Shown piece by piece: positions 36,389-44,128 of a DNA stretch of 64,000 nt. Made by a program: the position numbers and the translations under genes. The stretch's first letter is position 1. Each line of letters opens with the position of its first letter. The DNA comes from SLHU01 sp009929975 (GTDB lineage Bacteria > Bacillota > Clostridia > Saccharofermentanales > UBA5734), in NCBI GenBank assembly GCA_040776905.1, contig JAXGZQ010000001.1:496001-560000 (forward strand), given 5' to 3'. The notes under the pieces were generated by a model that worked only from the letters and a program-made list of their open reading frames with translations, was not told the DNA's origin and ran no database searches.

Positions 36389-37714
36389 ATGGTTAAGATT
36401 ACCTTCATGGGAGCCGGCAGTACGGTGTTCGCCAAGAATGTCCTGGGCGACTGTCTGTCGACCGAGACATTCGCGGAAAGCGAAATCTGCCTGTATGACA
36501 TTGACAGACAGCGGCTTGAAGAATCATCACTCATGCTCAATGCCATCAATAAGAATGTCAATCAAGGCCGCGCGAAAATCAGTGAGTATCTCGGCGTTGA
36601 ACAACGTAAGGAGGCCCTGCGCGGCGCGACATTCGTCGTCAACGCGATTCAGGTCGGCGGGTATGATCCCAGCACCATCGTCGACTTTGAGATACCAAAA
36701 AAATACGGCCTGCGCCAGACAATCGCCGACACACTGGGGATTGGTGGTATCATGCGCGGTCTGAGAACCATTCATGTCATGTCCGACTTCGCCCGTGACA
36801 TTGAAGAAGTCTGCCCGGATGCCTGGTTTCTCAACTACACCAACCCGATGTCCATTCTGACGGGATATATGCTGCGGCATACCGCGGTCAAGACCGTCGG
36901 CCTGTGCCACAGTGTCCAGACCTGTTCATCTGGCCTGCTCAAGGCACTTGACATGGAAGAACACCTGGACCAGCGTAAGGAACTGATCGCTGGAATCAAC
37001 CACATGGGCTGGCTGCTGCAGATCCAGGATAAGAACGGCCAGGACTTGTACCCTGAGATTCGCCGGCGGGCCCAGCTCAAGAACGAACAGGAAAAACATC
37101 ATGATATGGTTCGCTTCGAGTATATCCGCCGTCTTGGCTACTACTGCACAGAATCCAGTGAACATAATGCCGAATATAATCCGTTCTTCATCAAGCAGCG
37201 TTATCCTGAACTGATTGACCGTTACCAGATTCCGCTTGATGAATATCCGCGGCGCTGTGTTCACCAGATTGAACGATGGGATGACCAGAAAAAGGCATTG
37301 ATCGCTGATCCGGCTCTGTCGCACGAGCGCAGCCATGAATATGCCTCGTATATCATGGAGTCGATTGTCACCAATACGCCCTATAAAATCGGCGGCAATG
37401 TCCTGAATCGCGGTGGGCTGATCGAAAACTTCCCATCTGAAGCCTGCGTTGAGGTTCCCTGTCTGGTTGACGGCATGGGAATTCATCCCTGCTATGTCGG
37501 TCAGCTGCCGCCTCAGCTGGCTGCCATGAATATGACCAACATCAATGTCCATCTGTTGACGATCGCGGCGGCCGCGACCCGTAAAAAGGACTATGTCTAT
37601 CAGGCCGCCATGATGGATCCGCATACCGGATCCGAGCTGTCGATTGACGATATCGTCAGTATGGTGGATGAACTTTTCGATGCTCACGGTGATTACCTGC
37701 CGGCATACCAGTGA
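36389..37714 (+). CDS. melA: GH4 family glycosidase, probable alpha-galactosidase
   Basis: A 441-residue NAD+- and Mn2+-dependent hydrolase of family GH4. The N-terminal Rossmann region is ITFMGAGSTVFAKNVLGDCL. The metal-binding and catalytic positions include GLCHSVQT (Cys-His) and INHMGWLL; the NYTNPMSI segment is also conserved in the family. The C-terminal VPCLVDGMGIHP is characteristic of MelA-like members. I chose ATG 36389 because GGGAGG lies nine bases upstream. It is followed by a terminator. Alpha-galactosidase is more likely than alpha-glucosidase or glucuronidase, but not certain. Confidence 0.85.
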   Translation: MVKITFMGAGSTVFAKNVLGDCLSTETFAESEICLYDIDRQRLEESSLMLNAINKNVNQGRAKISEYLGVEQRKEALRGATFVVNAIQVGGYDPSTIVDFEIPKKYGLRQTIADTLGIGGIMRGLRTIHVMSDFARDIEEVCPDAWFLNYTNPMSILTGYMLRHTAVKTVGLCHSVQTCSSGLLKALDMEEHLDQRKELIAGINHMGWLLQIQDKNGQDLYPEIRRRAQLKNEQEKHHDMVRFEYIRRLGYYCTESSEHNAEYNPFFIKQRYPELIDRYQIPLDEYPRRCVHQIERWDDQKKALIADPALSHERSHEYASYIMESIVTNTPYKIGGNVLNRGGLIENFPSEACVEVPCLVDGMGIHPCYVGQLPPQLAAMNMTNINVHLLTIAAAATRKKDYVYQAAMMDPHTGSELSIDDIVSMVDELFDAHGDYLPAYQ

Positions 37715-37737
37715 CCGGCTGATCGATCCAATGATGC

Positions 37738-37768
37738 AAGAGGGGCCTTCAGCGATGGCCCCTCTTTT
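37738..37768 (+). terminator. Rho-independent terminator after melA-like gene
   Basis: AAGAGGGGCC pairs with GGCCCCTCTT around a 9-base loop, followed by TTCT. Its position, 24 bases after the stop codon, fits the end of the GH4 transcript. Confidence 0.85.
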
Positions 37769-37776
37769 CTATTGTT

Positions 37777-37792
37777 GCCACATGATATGATA
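37777..37792 (+). promoter_or_regulatory. Extended -10 within a short inverted repeat
   Basis: TGATATAAT (37778-37786) forms an extended -10 about 48 bases before the GTG start of the kinase-like gene. It is embedded in an inverted repeat ATGATA-TAAT-TATCAT (37777-37792), which could be an operator overlapping the promoter. Confidence 0.5.
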
Positions 37793-37833
37793 TAATTATC
37801 ATAATGATGACGGATGGATGGAGGTCAATCTGA

Positions 37834-38781
37834 GTGGCGATCCTAACGATATCCCGACAGCCTGGAAGTCTTGGTGATGAAGTCGCTGAGGCCCTGTCCA
37901 GACGGCTGAACTGGGATCTGATCAACCGGGATGAACTGATCAGACGTCATCTGAAATCGTTGATCGATCCTCAGGACTATCACTTTCTCAGTGAGAGCAG
38001 CAAATATTTCAACTACCATTCCGAGAGCCTGAACATGACCTATATGCAGTATCTGGAGCAGCAGCTGCTCAAAGCCTCTGAGTCACAATCAATGGTTCTG
38101 GTTGGATTTGGTTCGCAGCTGATATTCGCTGATCATCCTGACGCACAGCATATCAGGGTGATCGCGCCGGAATCGATTCGTATCGATCGTATCCGCGGCC
38201 GCTTCGGTGTCAGCGAACAGGACGCGCGGCAGATTCTGATCACGGCCGACCGGCGCCATCGCCGTTTTGTCAGTACCGTCTTCTCAGTTGATCTGACCGA
38301 TGCTTCACTGTACGACCTGACGCTGAACACGGGGCACCTGTCCATCGATGCCTGTGTTGCGTCCATTGTTGCCATCCGTCAGGAACTGGAGACCATGCAG
38401 AGACTGAAAACAGAACAGATCCAGCCGGATGTGAAGCTGAACCAGAACCTGGTCCCGGACTTCAAACATCCGGCTGAAATTGAATTTGCCAGAATTCTTG
38501 ATATGTACCAGATTGAATGGAAATACGAACCGAAAACATTTCCAGTCGAGTGGGATGCCGAAGGAAATGTCACCCTGGCGTTCAGTCCGGATTTCTATCT
38601 GCCGCAGTTTGATACCTATCTGGAACTGACCACCATGAACCAGAAATATGTCACGATGAAAAACCGCAAGGCGCGTCGTTTGAGAGAACTCTATCCCGGA
38701 ATCCACGTGAAAATCGTCTACAAGAAAGATTTTCAGTCTCTGATCGAACGTTTCAGCGGACAGGAGGCATCTCATGAGTGA
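37834..38781 (+). CDS. Cytidylate-kinase-like domain fused to a nuclease-like C-terminal domain
   Basis: A 315-residue two-domain protein. Residues 1-190 resemble the cytidylate_kin2 (AAK-like) family: it opens AILTISRQPGSLGDEVAEAL, a modified P-loop lacking the usual GKST, followed by LNWDLINRDELI and later IRGRFGVSEQDARQIL. Residues about 210-310 are a separate domain with EIEFARILDMYQIEWKYEP, FSPDFYLPQFDTYLELT and KNRKARRLRELYP. The E...PD...ExT pattern resembles a PD-(D/E)XK fold with the last motif altered. GTG start with GGAGG 13 bases upstream. It overlaps hpt by eight bases, so a role linked to purine salvage or nucleotide signalling is plausible. Function unknown. Confidence 0.72.
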   Translation: MAILTISRQPGSLGDEVAEALSRRLNWDLINRDELIRRHLKSLIDPQDYHFLSESSKYFNYHSESLNMTYMQYLEQQLLKASESQSMVLVGFGSQLIFADHPDAQHIRVIAPESIRIDRIRGRFGVSEQDARQILITADRRHRRFVSTVFSVDLTDASLYDLTLNTGHLSIDACVASIVAIRQELETMQRLKTEQIQPDVKLNQNLVPDFKHPAEIEFARILDMYQIEWKYEPKTFPVEWDAEGNVTLAFSPDFYLPQFDTYLELTTMNQKYVTMKNRKARRLRELYPGIHVKIVYKKDFQSLIERFSGQEASHE

Positions 38782-39313
38782 GCGACAGGCATCCGGCGGA
38801 CGCATTCTCTTCTCATCCGAACAGATCCATCACAGAGTCTGTGAGCTCGGACGGCAGATCAGTACTGATTACCAGGGCCAGCCACTGGTTCTCATCGGTG
38901 TCCTCAAGGGATCTCTCTATTTTCTGGCGGATCTGAGCCGTCAGATCAATCTGCCGCTTCAGCTGGATTTTATCGGGATCGGGACCTATGCACAGTCGAC
39001 TCATCAGAAAGGCATTGTCCGGATCACCAAAGACCTCGATCTCGATATCACCGGCCGGCATGTTCTGCTGGTTGAAGATATTCTGCGAACCGGGCTGACC
39101 ATCAGTTATCTTGTGCGGAATATTGAATCCCGACAGCCGGCCAGCGTGAAAGTCTGTACGCTTCTGCATAATCCGGAACAGCAGCTGATTAATGTACCGG
39201 TCGCCTATTATGGCTTTATGATCGATCGTCAGCGCGTTGTCGGTTACGGTATGGATGTCCAGGAAGAAGACCGCCATCTGCCGTATATCGCGGAAATATC
39301 CCGCTCAAACTGA
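38774..39313 (+). CDS. hpt: Hypoxanthine phosphoribosyltransferase
   Basis: A 179-residue enzyme converting hypoxanthine or guanine plus PRPP to IMP or GMP. The flexible loop region LVLIGVLKGSLYFLADL and the PRPP motif VLLVEDILRTGLTISYL are clear (the usual second aspartate of ED-I-x-D-T-G is an arginine here: EDILRTG). The tail IDRQRVVGYGMDVQEEDRHL is typical. It overlaps the preceding gene by eight bases. The arginine in place of aspartate next to TG is unusual and may alter catalysis. Confidence 0.88.
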   Translation: MSERQASGGRILFSSEQIHHRVCELGRQISTDYQGQPLVLIGVLKGSLYFLADLSRQINLPLQLDFIGIGTYAQSTHQKGIVRITKDLDLDITGRHVLLVEDILRTGLTISYLVRNIESRQPASVKVCTLLHNPEQQLINVPVAYYGFMIDRQRVVGYGMDVQEEDRHLPYIAEISRSN

Positions 39314-39320
39314 ATTGAAT

Positions 39321-39348
39321 AAAAAAAAGAGGGCTCCAGCGAACCCTC
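39321..39348 (-). terminator. Terminator of the small minus-strand unit
   Basis: An 8-bp stem (39329-39336 with 39341-39348; one G-T pair) with a 4-base loop, followed on the minus strand by eight T residues. It lies 7 bases after the hpt stop but has no T run on the plus strand, so it serves the minus-strand transcript. Confidence 0.88.
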
Positions 39349-39401
39349 ATCAGTCATTATCCCATCGTTCTGATACCTACAGTGAATGTCATTGAAACGT
39401 T

Positions 39402-39512
39402 CTAATCATCTTTATCCGTGGTTCTCTCAGCTTGTCTTTCGATTTGCTTTAAGTCATCAGTTAAGCGATTAATTTGTCCAATCCGTGACTTGTATCTACT
39501 CTCGTAAACCAT
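39402..39512 (-). CDS. Possible 36-residue small protein
   Basis: MVYESRYKSRIGQINRLTDD and then LKQIERQAERTTDKDD, a highly charged peptide with a heptad-like helix and no membrane segment. It has only a weak AAGTG ribosome-binding-like stretch. It lies entirely inside the 270-nt unit. It could be translated or could be chance in a structured RNA. Confidence 0.35.
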   Translation of the reverse strand: MVYESRYKSRIGQINRLTDDLKQIERQAERTTDKDD

Positions 39513-39597
39513 CAATCACATTTCACTTACCACATATTACTGTGGCGGTACCCCTTTGGAATGTAACTACACTTGGTATTCCCTGGAGCCTGATTTC

Positions 39598-39626
39598 ATT
39601 GTATAGGCATTATGACGGATTGTCAA
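39598..39626 (-). promoter_or_regulatory. Near-consensus sigma-70/A promoter
   Basis: TTGACA and TACAAT with a 17-base spacer on the minus strand. It is the best-looking housekeeping promoter in the window and directs transcription toward the hpt terminator region. Confidence 0.8.
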
Positions 39627-39743
39627 CAAAAGTTTATGAACAATTTGTATCTTATATCTAAAGCATTGATGTCTAAAAGCGGTCCGGCCGCACTGAATCA
39701 TCTGAAACCTTACGGCCGGACCGGCTGCATCTGTTCTGCAGAA

Positions 39744-40679
39744 TCAGTAAAATGATTTCAGCCGGGTAAACAAGTCCTGAAAAATCGGGTTGCGCCGGAG
39801 TGAATGAGCGACACGGATCCAGTGGCGTTTCTGATCAAAGCTCCAGGTGCCTTCATTTGTCAGGATCGGACTGTGAACGAGAACCGTCTCAACTGCTTCC
39901 GGCAGGACAAGCGTTGCGATCGCGGAGATATCCCAGATTTCCTTGCTCCAGGCAAAATGATCATCGTGGTAGGAACGGAAAATCTCAATCAAAGCGTCAC
40001 ATACCTGGTTCTGGCCGCCAATACAGGCATCAAGCTCATAGATGGAGGTCAAAAGATGAGAGGCCACGTTCATCGCCGGGATCTGGATCAGAGGCACTCC
40101 GCTGTCGAAAACAACCTGGGCAGCCGGTATGTCCTGAACGAGATTGAATTCACGCGTGTCGGGCCAGTGGTGTACATGACCGCCCAGCCAGACCACAACA
40201 ATCCTGCGGATAATCTCCGGCTGCATCAGAATGGCGGACGCGATATTGGTGATCGCACCGAGACTGACTACATAGAGCGGGTCGAATGACGAACTGGACA
40301 TGGCCCGTTCAACCAGATCACGGGCCGCTTCGCTGTTGACCGGTGTCCCGGCATCCGGCAGATAACGGTCCGATCCGCGCAGAACAGGAAGATCAAAATC
40401 ATGCGGTTTGACCGGATCTTCACGAACCATCGCAAGCAGGCGGACGATTTCCTGATAGCTCTTTTCCATTCCGTCTGCCGGGCTGATCGACCGGTCGTTG
40501 AGAAACGGAGCCGCGTAGACAGCTTCAACATTGAGGCGTTCCGGTGATGCCAGGGCATACATCAGGGCGAACTGGTCATCAACCTCATTATAGGTATCGG
40601 TATCCAGCACCATTCTCAGGACACCATCCGGGACCATCAGGCGGTTCATGCATTCCATCGGGTTCAGCTTCGTATTCAT
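39744..40679 (-). CDS. Inosine-uridine-type nucleoside hydrolase
   Basis: A 311-residue enzyme that splits ribonucleosides into base and ribose. The calcium-binding signature is VLDTDTYNEVDDQFALMYAL, close to the canonical DTDxxxDDxxAL. Further family marks are VVSLGAITNIASAI and VWLGGHVHHWPDTREFNLVQD, with the later metal-side aspartate in WDISAIATLV. The start at 40679 has AAGGAGG eight bases upstream. Downstream of the sortase gene on the same strand (64-bp gap). Fits salvage together with hpt nearby. Confidence 0.92.
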   Translation of the reverse strand: MNTKLNPMECMNRLMVPDGVLRMVLDTDTYNEVDDQFALMYALASPERLNVEAVYAAPFLNDRSISPADGMEKSYQEIVRLLAMVREDPVKPHDFDLPVLRGSDRYLPDAGTPVNSEAARDLVERAMSSSSFDPLYVVSLGAITNIASAILMQPEIIRRIVVVWLGGHVHHWPDTREFNLVQDIPAAQVVFDSGVPLIQIPAMNVASHLLTSIYELDACIGGQNQVCDALIEIFRSYHDDHFAWSKEIWDISAIATLVLPEAVETVLVHSPILTNEGTWSFDQKRHWIRVAHSLRRNPIFQDLFTRLKSFY

Positions 40680-40743
40680 TCTGTTCCTCCTTCTATTCGG
40701 GTCATGATCTGATATCGCATCATCAGAGCGTCCATCTGCTGCG

Positions 40744-41568
40744 TCAGGGTTGGCTGACGCGGCGGGCATGCACGGCGAACCGCGCATTGTCAAATTCATA
40801 GGTACAGGTTGACAACGTCAGGACCTGGTCTCCCGCGCTGAGCTCGACCGAGGTATCGTGCATCGAGCGGTCCTGAATCGCCTTGATGAAATCCAGCCAG
40901 GCCTGATCATCAGAAAACCGGGTCTCGATGTAGTAGAAATCAACCGATGTCACATACACTGAGAATATTTCCCAGACCTCCCTGCCGTCAAGCCGGTCAA
41001 GAATAACGCGGCGGTTCTTCTGAAAGAAATCGGCATTCTTGTACTTCATCAAATCCGTAAACATGGTTCCCTGTCTTAAATGATGGCCATACAGGATCTG
41101 ATGCCGGTCCTTTCCGTCCAGTGTCATGCGATAGTCCATGAAGACGCTACCCGCTTTATCCTCTTTCCCATAAAGATCATGATCAAGATACCATTCATTG
41201 TCATCACCCTGGACCACCGGATAGTTGATCATGGTTCCGGGAATGGTGATCCAGCCGATCACATCGTCGTTGATCTCAAGAAGCTCCCGGAACTGCGGCT
41301 GAATCTCCGTCGATTCAGATTCACCCGCTGTTGTCCACACGGCCGTCGTCGGACGCGTTGTAGGCGCGGCCGGTGCAGCGGATGTCACAGATGCCGTCGG
41401 CTGAGGCTGCTGCGGTGACGACGGGGTCTGATAGATCGCCTGAAGGTCACGCTGCATCGCCAGCGACTGCCTGCGCTCGATCCACGGGCGCGCGATGATA
41501 AAAACCGCCGCACCCAACAGCAGAATGATCAACATCAGCATCAGGTATCTGAACTGTTTTGATCTCAC
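40744..41568 (-). CDS. srtB: Class B sortase
   Basis: A 274-residue membrane-anchored transpeptidase that cuts sorting signals and attaches proteins to the cell wall. An N-terminal membrane span (LMLMLIILLLGAAVFIIA) precedes a threonine/proline-rich stalk. The sortase domain opens with NDDVIGWITIPGTMINYPVV; the catalytic histidine is in ILYGHHLRQG, the cysteine in LTLSTCTYEFDNARF, and the arginine in that same segment. I chose GTG 41568, with GGAGG just upstream; the ATG frames before it overlap the secF terminator. No LPXTG-type substrate is encoded in the window. Confidence 0.9.
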   Translation of the reverse strand: MRSKQFRYLMLMLIILLLGAAVFIIARPWIERRQSLAMQRDLQAIYQTPSSPQQPQPTASVTSAAPAAPTTRPTTAVWTTAGESESTEIQPQFRELLEINDDVIGWITIPGTMINYPVVQGDDNEWYLDHDLYGKEDKAGSVFMDYRMTLDGKDRHQILYGHHLRQGTMFTDLMKYKNADFFQKNRRVILDRLDGREVWEIFSVYVTSVDFYYIETRFSDDQAWLDFIKAIQDRSMHDTSVELSAGDQVLTLSTCTYEFDNARFAVHARRVSQP

Positions 41569-41582
41569 AGGGCCTCCATCAG

Positions 41583-41614
41583 AAAAAAGGGAGTGAACCA
41601 GCTGATTCACTCCC
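41583..41614 (-). terminator. Terminator after secF
   Basis: GGGAGTGAA pairs with TTCACTCCC around an 8-base loop, followed on the minus strand by six T residues. It marks the end of the secDF transcript and shows that the sortase start must lie downstream. Confidence 0.88.
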
Positions 41615-41667
41615 ATGGTCAAGCGAATGAACTCTTCACTTGACAGTATAAACGATATGATCTGTTT

Positions 41668-42585
41668 TTAGTATCCGGTCTGACCGCGGCGGGTCTTCCA
41701 CATGACCCAGAGCGGTCCGGCAAGACAAATGGACGAATAAGCACCACTGATCAGGCCGATCATCATGGGCAGCGCGAACTGGCGGATGCTGCTGATATCA
41801 TACAGTATCGCAAAGACATAGACGACTCCGATCGCGACACTCGTTGTGACCGATGTCAGGATGGAGCGGCGCAAAGACTGGCGGATGGAAAGGTCCACCA
41901 GATCCTGCAAAGACATTTTGCCCCGGTACAGCCGCCGGTTTTCACGAATCCGGTCATAGATGACAATCGTATCGTAAACGGAGTAGCCCAGGATCGTCAG
42001 CACAACGGCAATCAGTGATTCATTGAGCGGCTGACGCAGCAGAATGAAAACCGAAAATACGATGGCCAGGTCATGAAACAAGGCAACCAATGCCATGATC
42101 CCCGCGGACGGACCAGACATGCTGCGGAAACTGAACCAGACAAAGCCGATGATCAGCACCATGGCCAGTAAAACGGCCCATGCCATGTTGATCAGGGCTT
42201 CACGTCCGATGAATGGATCAACCAGGGTGGCATTCTCCAGTTCGATGCCATTTTCCGGAAACGCTTGATTCAGGGCACTTTCTATGGCTGCCAGATCCTC
42301 CGGCAGCAATGCCTGATTACCGGAAACACTGATGACGAGATTCGTTGTTTCATCACCAAGCTGACGACTGGACTGCCCGGTGACAGAAAGATCAATCGCA
42401 TCGGATACAACCGACTCCGCTGTTTTCAGGTCAATCTCACCTGTATAGGAATACGTCAAAAGGCTGCCGCCCTTGAACTGGATATCCAGATCAACGCCGA
42501 AGAAAATGGCTGCCAGCGCACCGGCGATGATCAAGGCCAGAGAAATCGCGAAAAAGACTTTGCGATGCTTGTAAAAACTAAACAT
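41668..42585 (-). CDS. secF: Protein translocase subunit SecF
   Basis: A 305-residue membrane protein that, with SecD, uses the proton gradient to pull proteins through SecYEG. The N-terminal span is FFAISLALIIAGALAAIFFG and the first extracytoplasmic domain opens with FKGGSLLTYSYTG. The RND-like six-span arrangement has ILGYSVYDTIVIYDRIRENR and SILTSVTTSVAIGVVYV. The start overlaps the secD stop by eight bases (AATGTTTAG), indicating coupled translation. Confidence 0.95.
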   Translation of the reverse strand: MFSFYKHRKVFFAISLALIIAGALAAIFFGVDLDIQFKGGSLLTYSYTGEIDLKTAESVVSDAIDLSVTGQSSRQLGDETTNLVISVSGNQALLPEDLAAIESALNQAFPENGIELENATLVDPFIGREALINMAWAVLLAMVLIIGFVWFSFRSMSGPSAGIMALVALFHDLAIVFSVFILLRQPLNESLIAVVLTILGYSVYDTIVIYDRIRENRRLYRGKMSLQDLVDLSIRQSLRRSILTSVTTSVAIGVVYVFAILYDISSIRQFALPMMIGLISGAYSSICLAGPLWVMWKTRRGQTGY

Positions 42586-43894
42586 TGCTGACCGCCTTTC
42601 TCTGTCCATACAGCCGTGTCGACTGCAGCTTCCTGAACTGACTGAGTGATCCAAGCATCAGGCGGAACAGAACGACGCCGGTCAACAGATTGAGAATGAC
42701 ACCAGTCAGCAAAGAGTAGCCAAAAGACAGCATCTGGCCGGATCCGAAGGTCATCAGGATGATGGCTGCGATCGCGACGGTGATATTGCCATCAAGCACG
42801 GAGGTAAAGGCACGGCTGAAGCCATTTTTGAGAGCGGTTGTCAGCGCGGCGCCCTGGTTCAGTTCTTCCCTGATGCGCTCTGAGATGATGATATTCGCGT
42901 CAACACCCATGCCGACCGAAAGGATGATACCGGCAATACCCTGCAGTGTCAGGGTCTGCTGCGGAATTGAGACAGCCAGCAGTATCCCGACAATCTGGCC
43001 GGTTATCGCGATACAGGCGACTGCACCGGGCAGGCGATAGACCACAATCAGTATCAGGCAGATCAGTATCATGGCGAGCAGGCCGGCGCGCACCATAACA
43101 TCAAGCGCACCGCGTCCCATTGTCGGGCTGATTGAGCTGCTGCTGATCGCCTCAAGCGCGAACGGCAACGCACCGGCGTTGATTTTTTCAGCCAGGGCGA
43201 TCGCTTCCTCAGAGGTTCCCATATTGTCGATGATCGCCGATCCGCCGGTAATCGCCGACCTTACCGTCGGAGCGGATATGACAGTCTCATCCATGTTGAT
43301 CGAGATCGGCTGGCCGATCAGGCGGCTGGTCGCCTCGGCAAATTTCTCCGCGCCTTCCGGTGTCAGTTCAAGAAGAACAATCGGCTCCGCGGTATTCGGA
43401 TCAAACGCGGCCTGGCTTTCCTTGACATCGGTTCCTTCAAGCACAACCGTACCCTCCGGATCGGTAAATGTCAGCCGGGCCATTTCTCCGAGTTCCTGCA
43501 GAGCCACTTCCGGATTAAAGTCCGCTTCATCTGACCGCCAGGGAAAGCGAACAAGAATTCTGCCGTTATTCTTGTCAACGGTTATTTCCCGGTCCAGAAT
43601 TTGCAGATTGTCCATTCTCAATTCCAAAACACTGCGAGCCGCGTTGATCTCAGCATCACTGGGAACTCCCTCATAATCACGAGCGGCAAAAACCGCTTCA
43701 ACACCACCGCGGATATCTATACCAAAACGGATATCCCTGACACCGTGAAGTCTCACCGAATCAGTCTGGCCCGGAACCGGGATCGTCGCCCCAAAGAGAC
43801 TTAGCAGCACACCAATCAGGATGACTGCGACGACGACAAAAAATGTCGCCGGTCTGGATTTGAGGCCCGATCTGGAAAAAGATCGTTTAGCCAT
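42578..43894 (-). CDS. secD: Protein translocase subunit SecD
   Basis: A 438-residue partner of SecF. The D1 motif region is RFGIDIRGGVEAVFAA, followed by the P1 extracytoplasmic domain and the D4/D5 regions GVDANIIISERIREELN and VLDGNITVAIAAIILM. Six membrane spans are predicted. Length is in the range of Bacillota SecD proteins. Separate secD and secF genes, rather than a fused secDF, are seen in many clostridia. Confidence 0.95.
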   Translation of the reverse strand: MAKRSFSRSGLKSRPATFFVVVAVILIGVLLSLFGATIPVPGQTDSVRLHGVRDIRFGIDIRGGVEAVFAARDYEGVPSDAEINAARSVLELRMDNLQILDREITVDKNNGRILVRFPWRSDEADFNPEVALQELGEMARLTFTDPEGTVVLEGTDVKESQAAFDPNTAEPIVLLELTPEGAEKFAEATSRLIGQPISINMDETVISAPTVRSAITGGSAIIDNMGTSEEAIALAEKINAGALPFALEAISSSSISPTMGRGALDVMVRAGLLAMILICLILIVVYRLPGAVACIAITGQIVGILLAVSIPQQTLTLQGIAGIILSVGMGVDANIIISERIREELNQGAALTTALKNGFSRAFTSVLDGNITVAIAAIILMTFGSGQMLSFGYSLLTGVILNLLTGVVLFRLMLGSLSQFRKLQSTRLYGQRKAVSNV

Positions 43895-44055
43895 AGTCCT
43901 GTTGCACGTCCTTTCTTCTGTTCGTCTGTCCGGTGAATGTCGCAGCGCAACAGGTACCAGTCACAGACAAATATACATTATAGGCATTTAGGCGGTAATC
44001 CTCAAGTGTCAAGATTTTCTTTGCTTATCTGAGTGTTTTTGACAGCCCCTGAGGC

Positions 44056-44104
44056 AAAAAACAGCCCCCTGTTCTGAACCATGATCCGGTTGAACAGCGG
44101 GCTG
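44056..44104 (-). terminator. Terminator after the NlpC/P60 gene
   Basis: A long interrupted stem (CAGCCC...CTGTTC...AACC with GGTT...GAACAG...GGGCTG; 44062-44104) is followed on the minus strand by a run of six T residues. Located 25 bases past the stop of the NlpC/P60 gene. Confidence 0.75.
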
Positions 44105-44128
44105 GCTGTTGATGTTGCTGGCGTCAGA

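Larger units (their letters stand above)
39321..39591 (-). ncRNA. Candidate small RNA or small-protein transcript convergent to hpt
   Basis: A compact minus-strand unit. The promoter has TTGACA (39621-39626), a 17-base spacer and TACAAT (39598-39603). The unit ends at an ideal terminator: stem GAGGGTTC/GAGCCCTC, 4-base loop and eight T residues (39321-39348). The transcript would be about 270 nt. It does not match 6S, tmRNA, SRP or RNase P RNA features that I know. The only reasonable frame is 36 codons (39402-39512). The segment is more AT-rich than both neighbours. Existence of the transcription unit is well supported; its nature is open. Confidence 0.65.

Noticed and set aside
39321..39600. 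T-box riboswitch suggested by GGGGTACCGCCAC-like bases
   Set aside because: Other T-box features (specifier loop, full T-box sequence, downstream aminoacyl-tRNA gene) are absent.
41569..41622. Upstream ATG starts for the sortase
   Set aside because: They lie within the secF terminator hairpin; the GTG at 41568 has a proper ribosome binding site.
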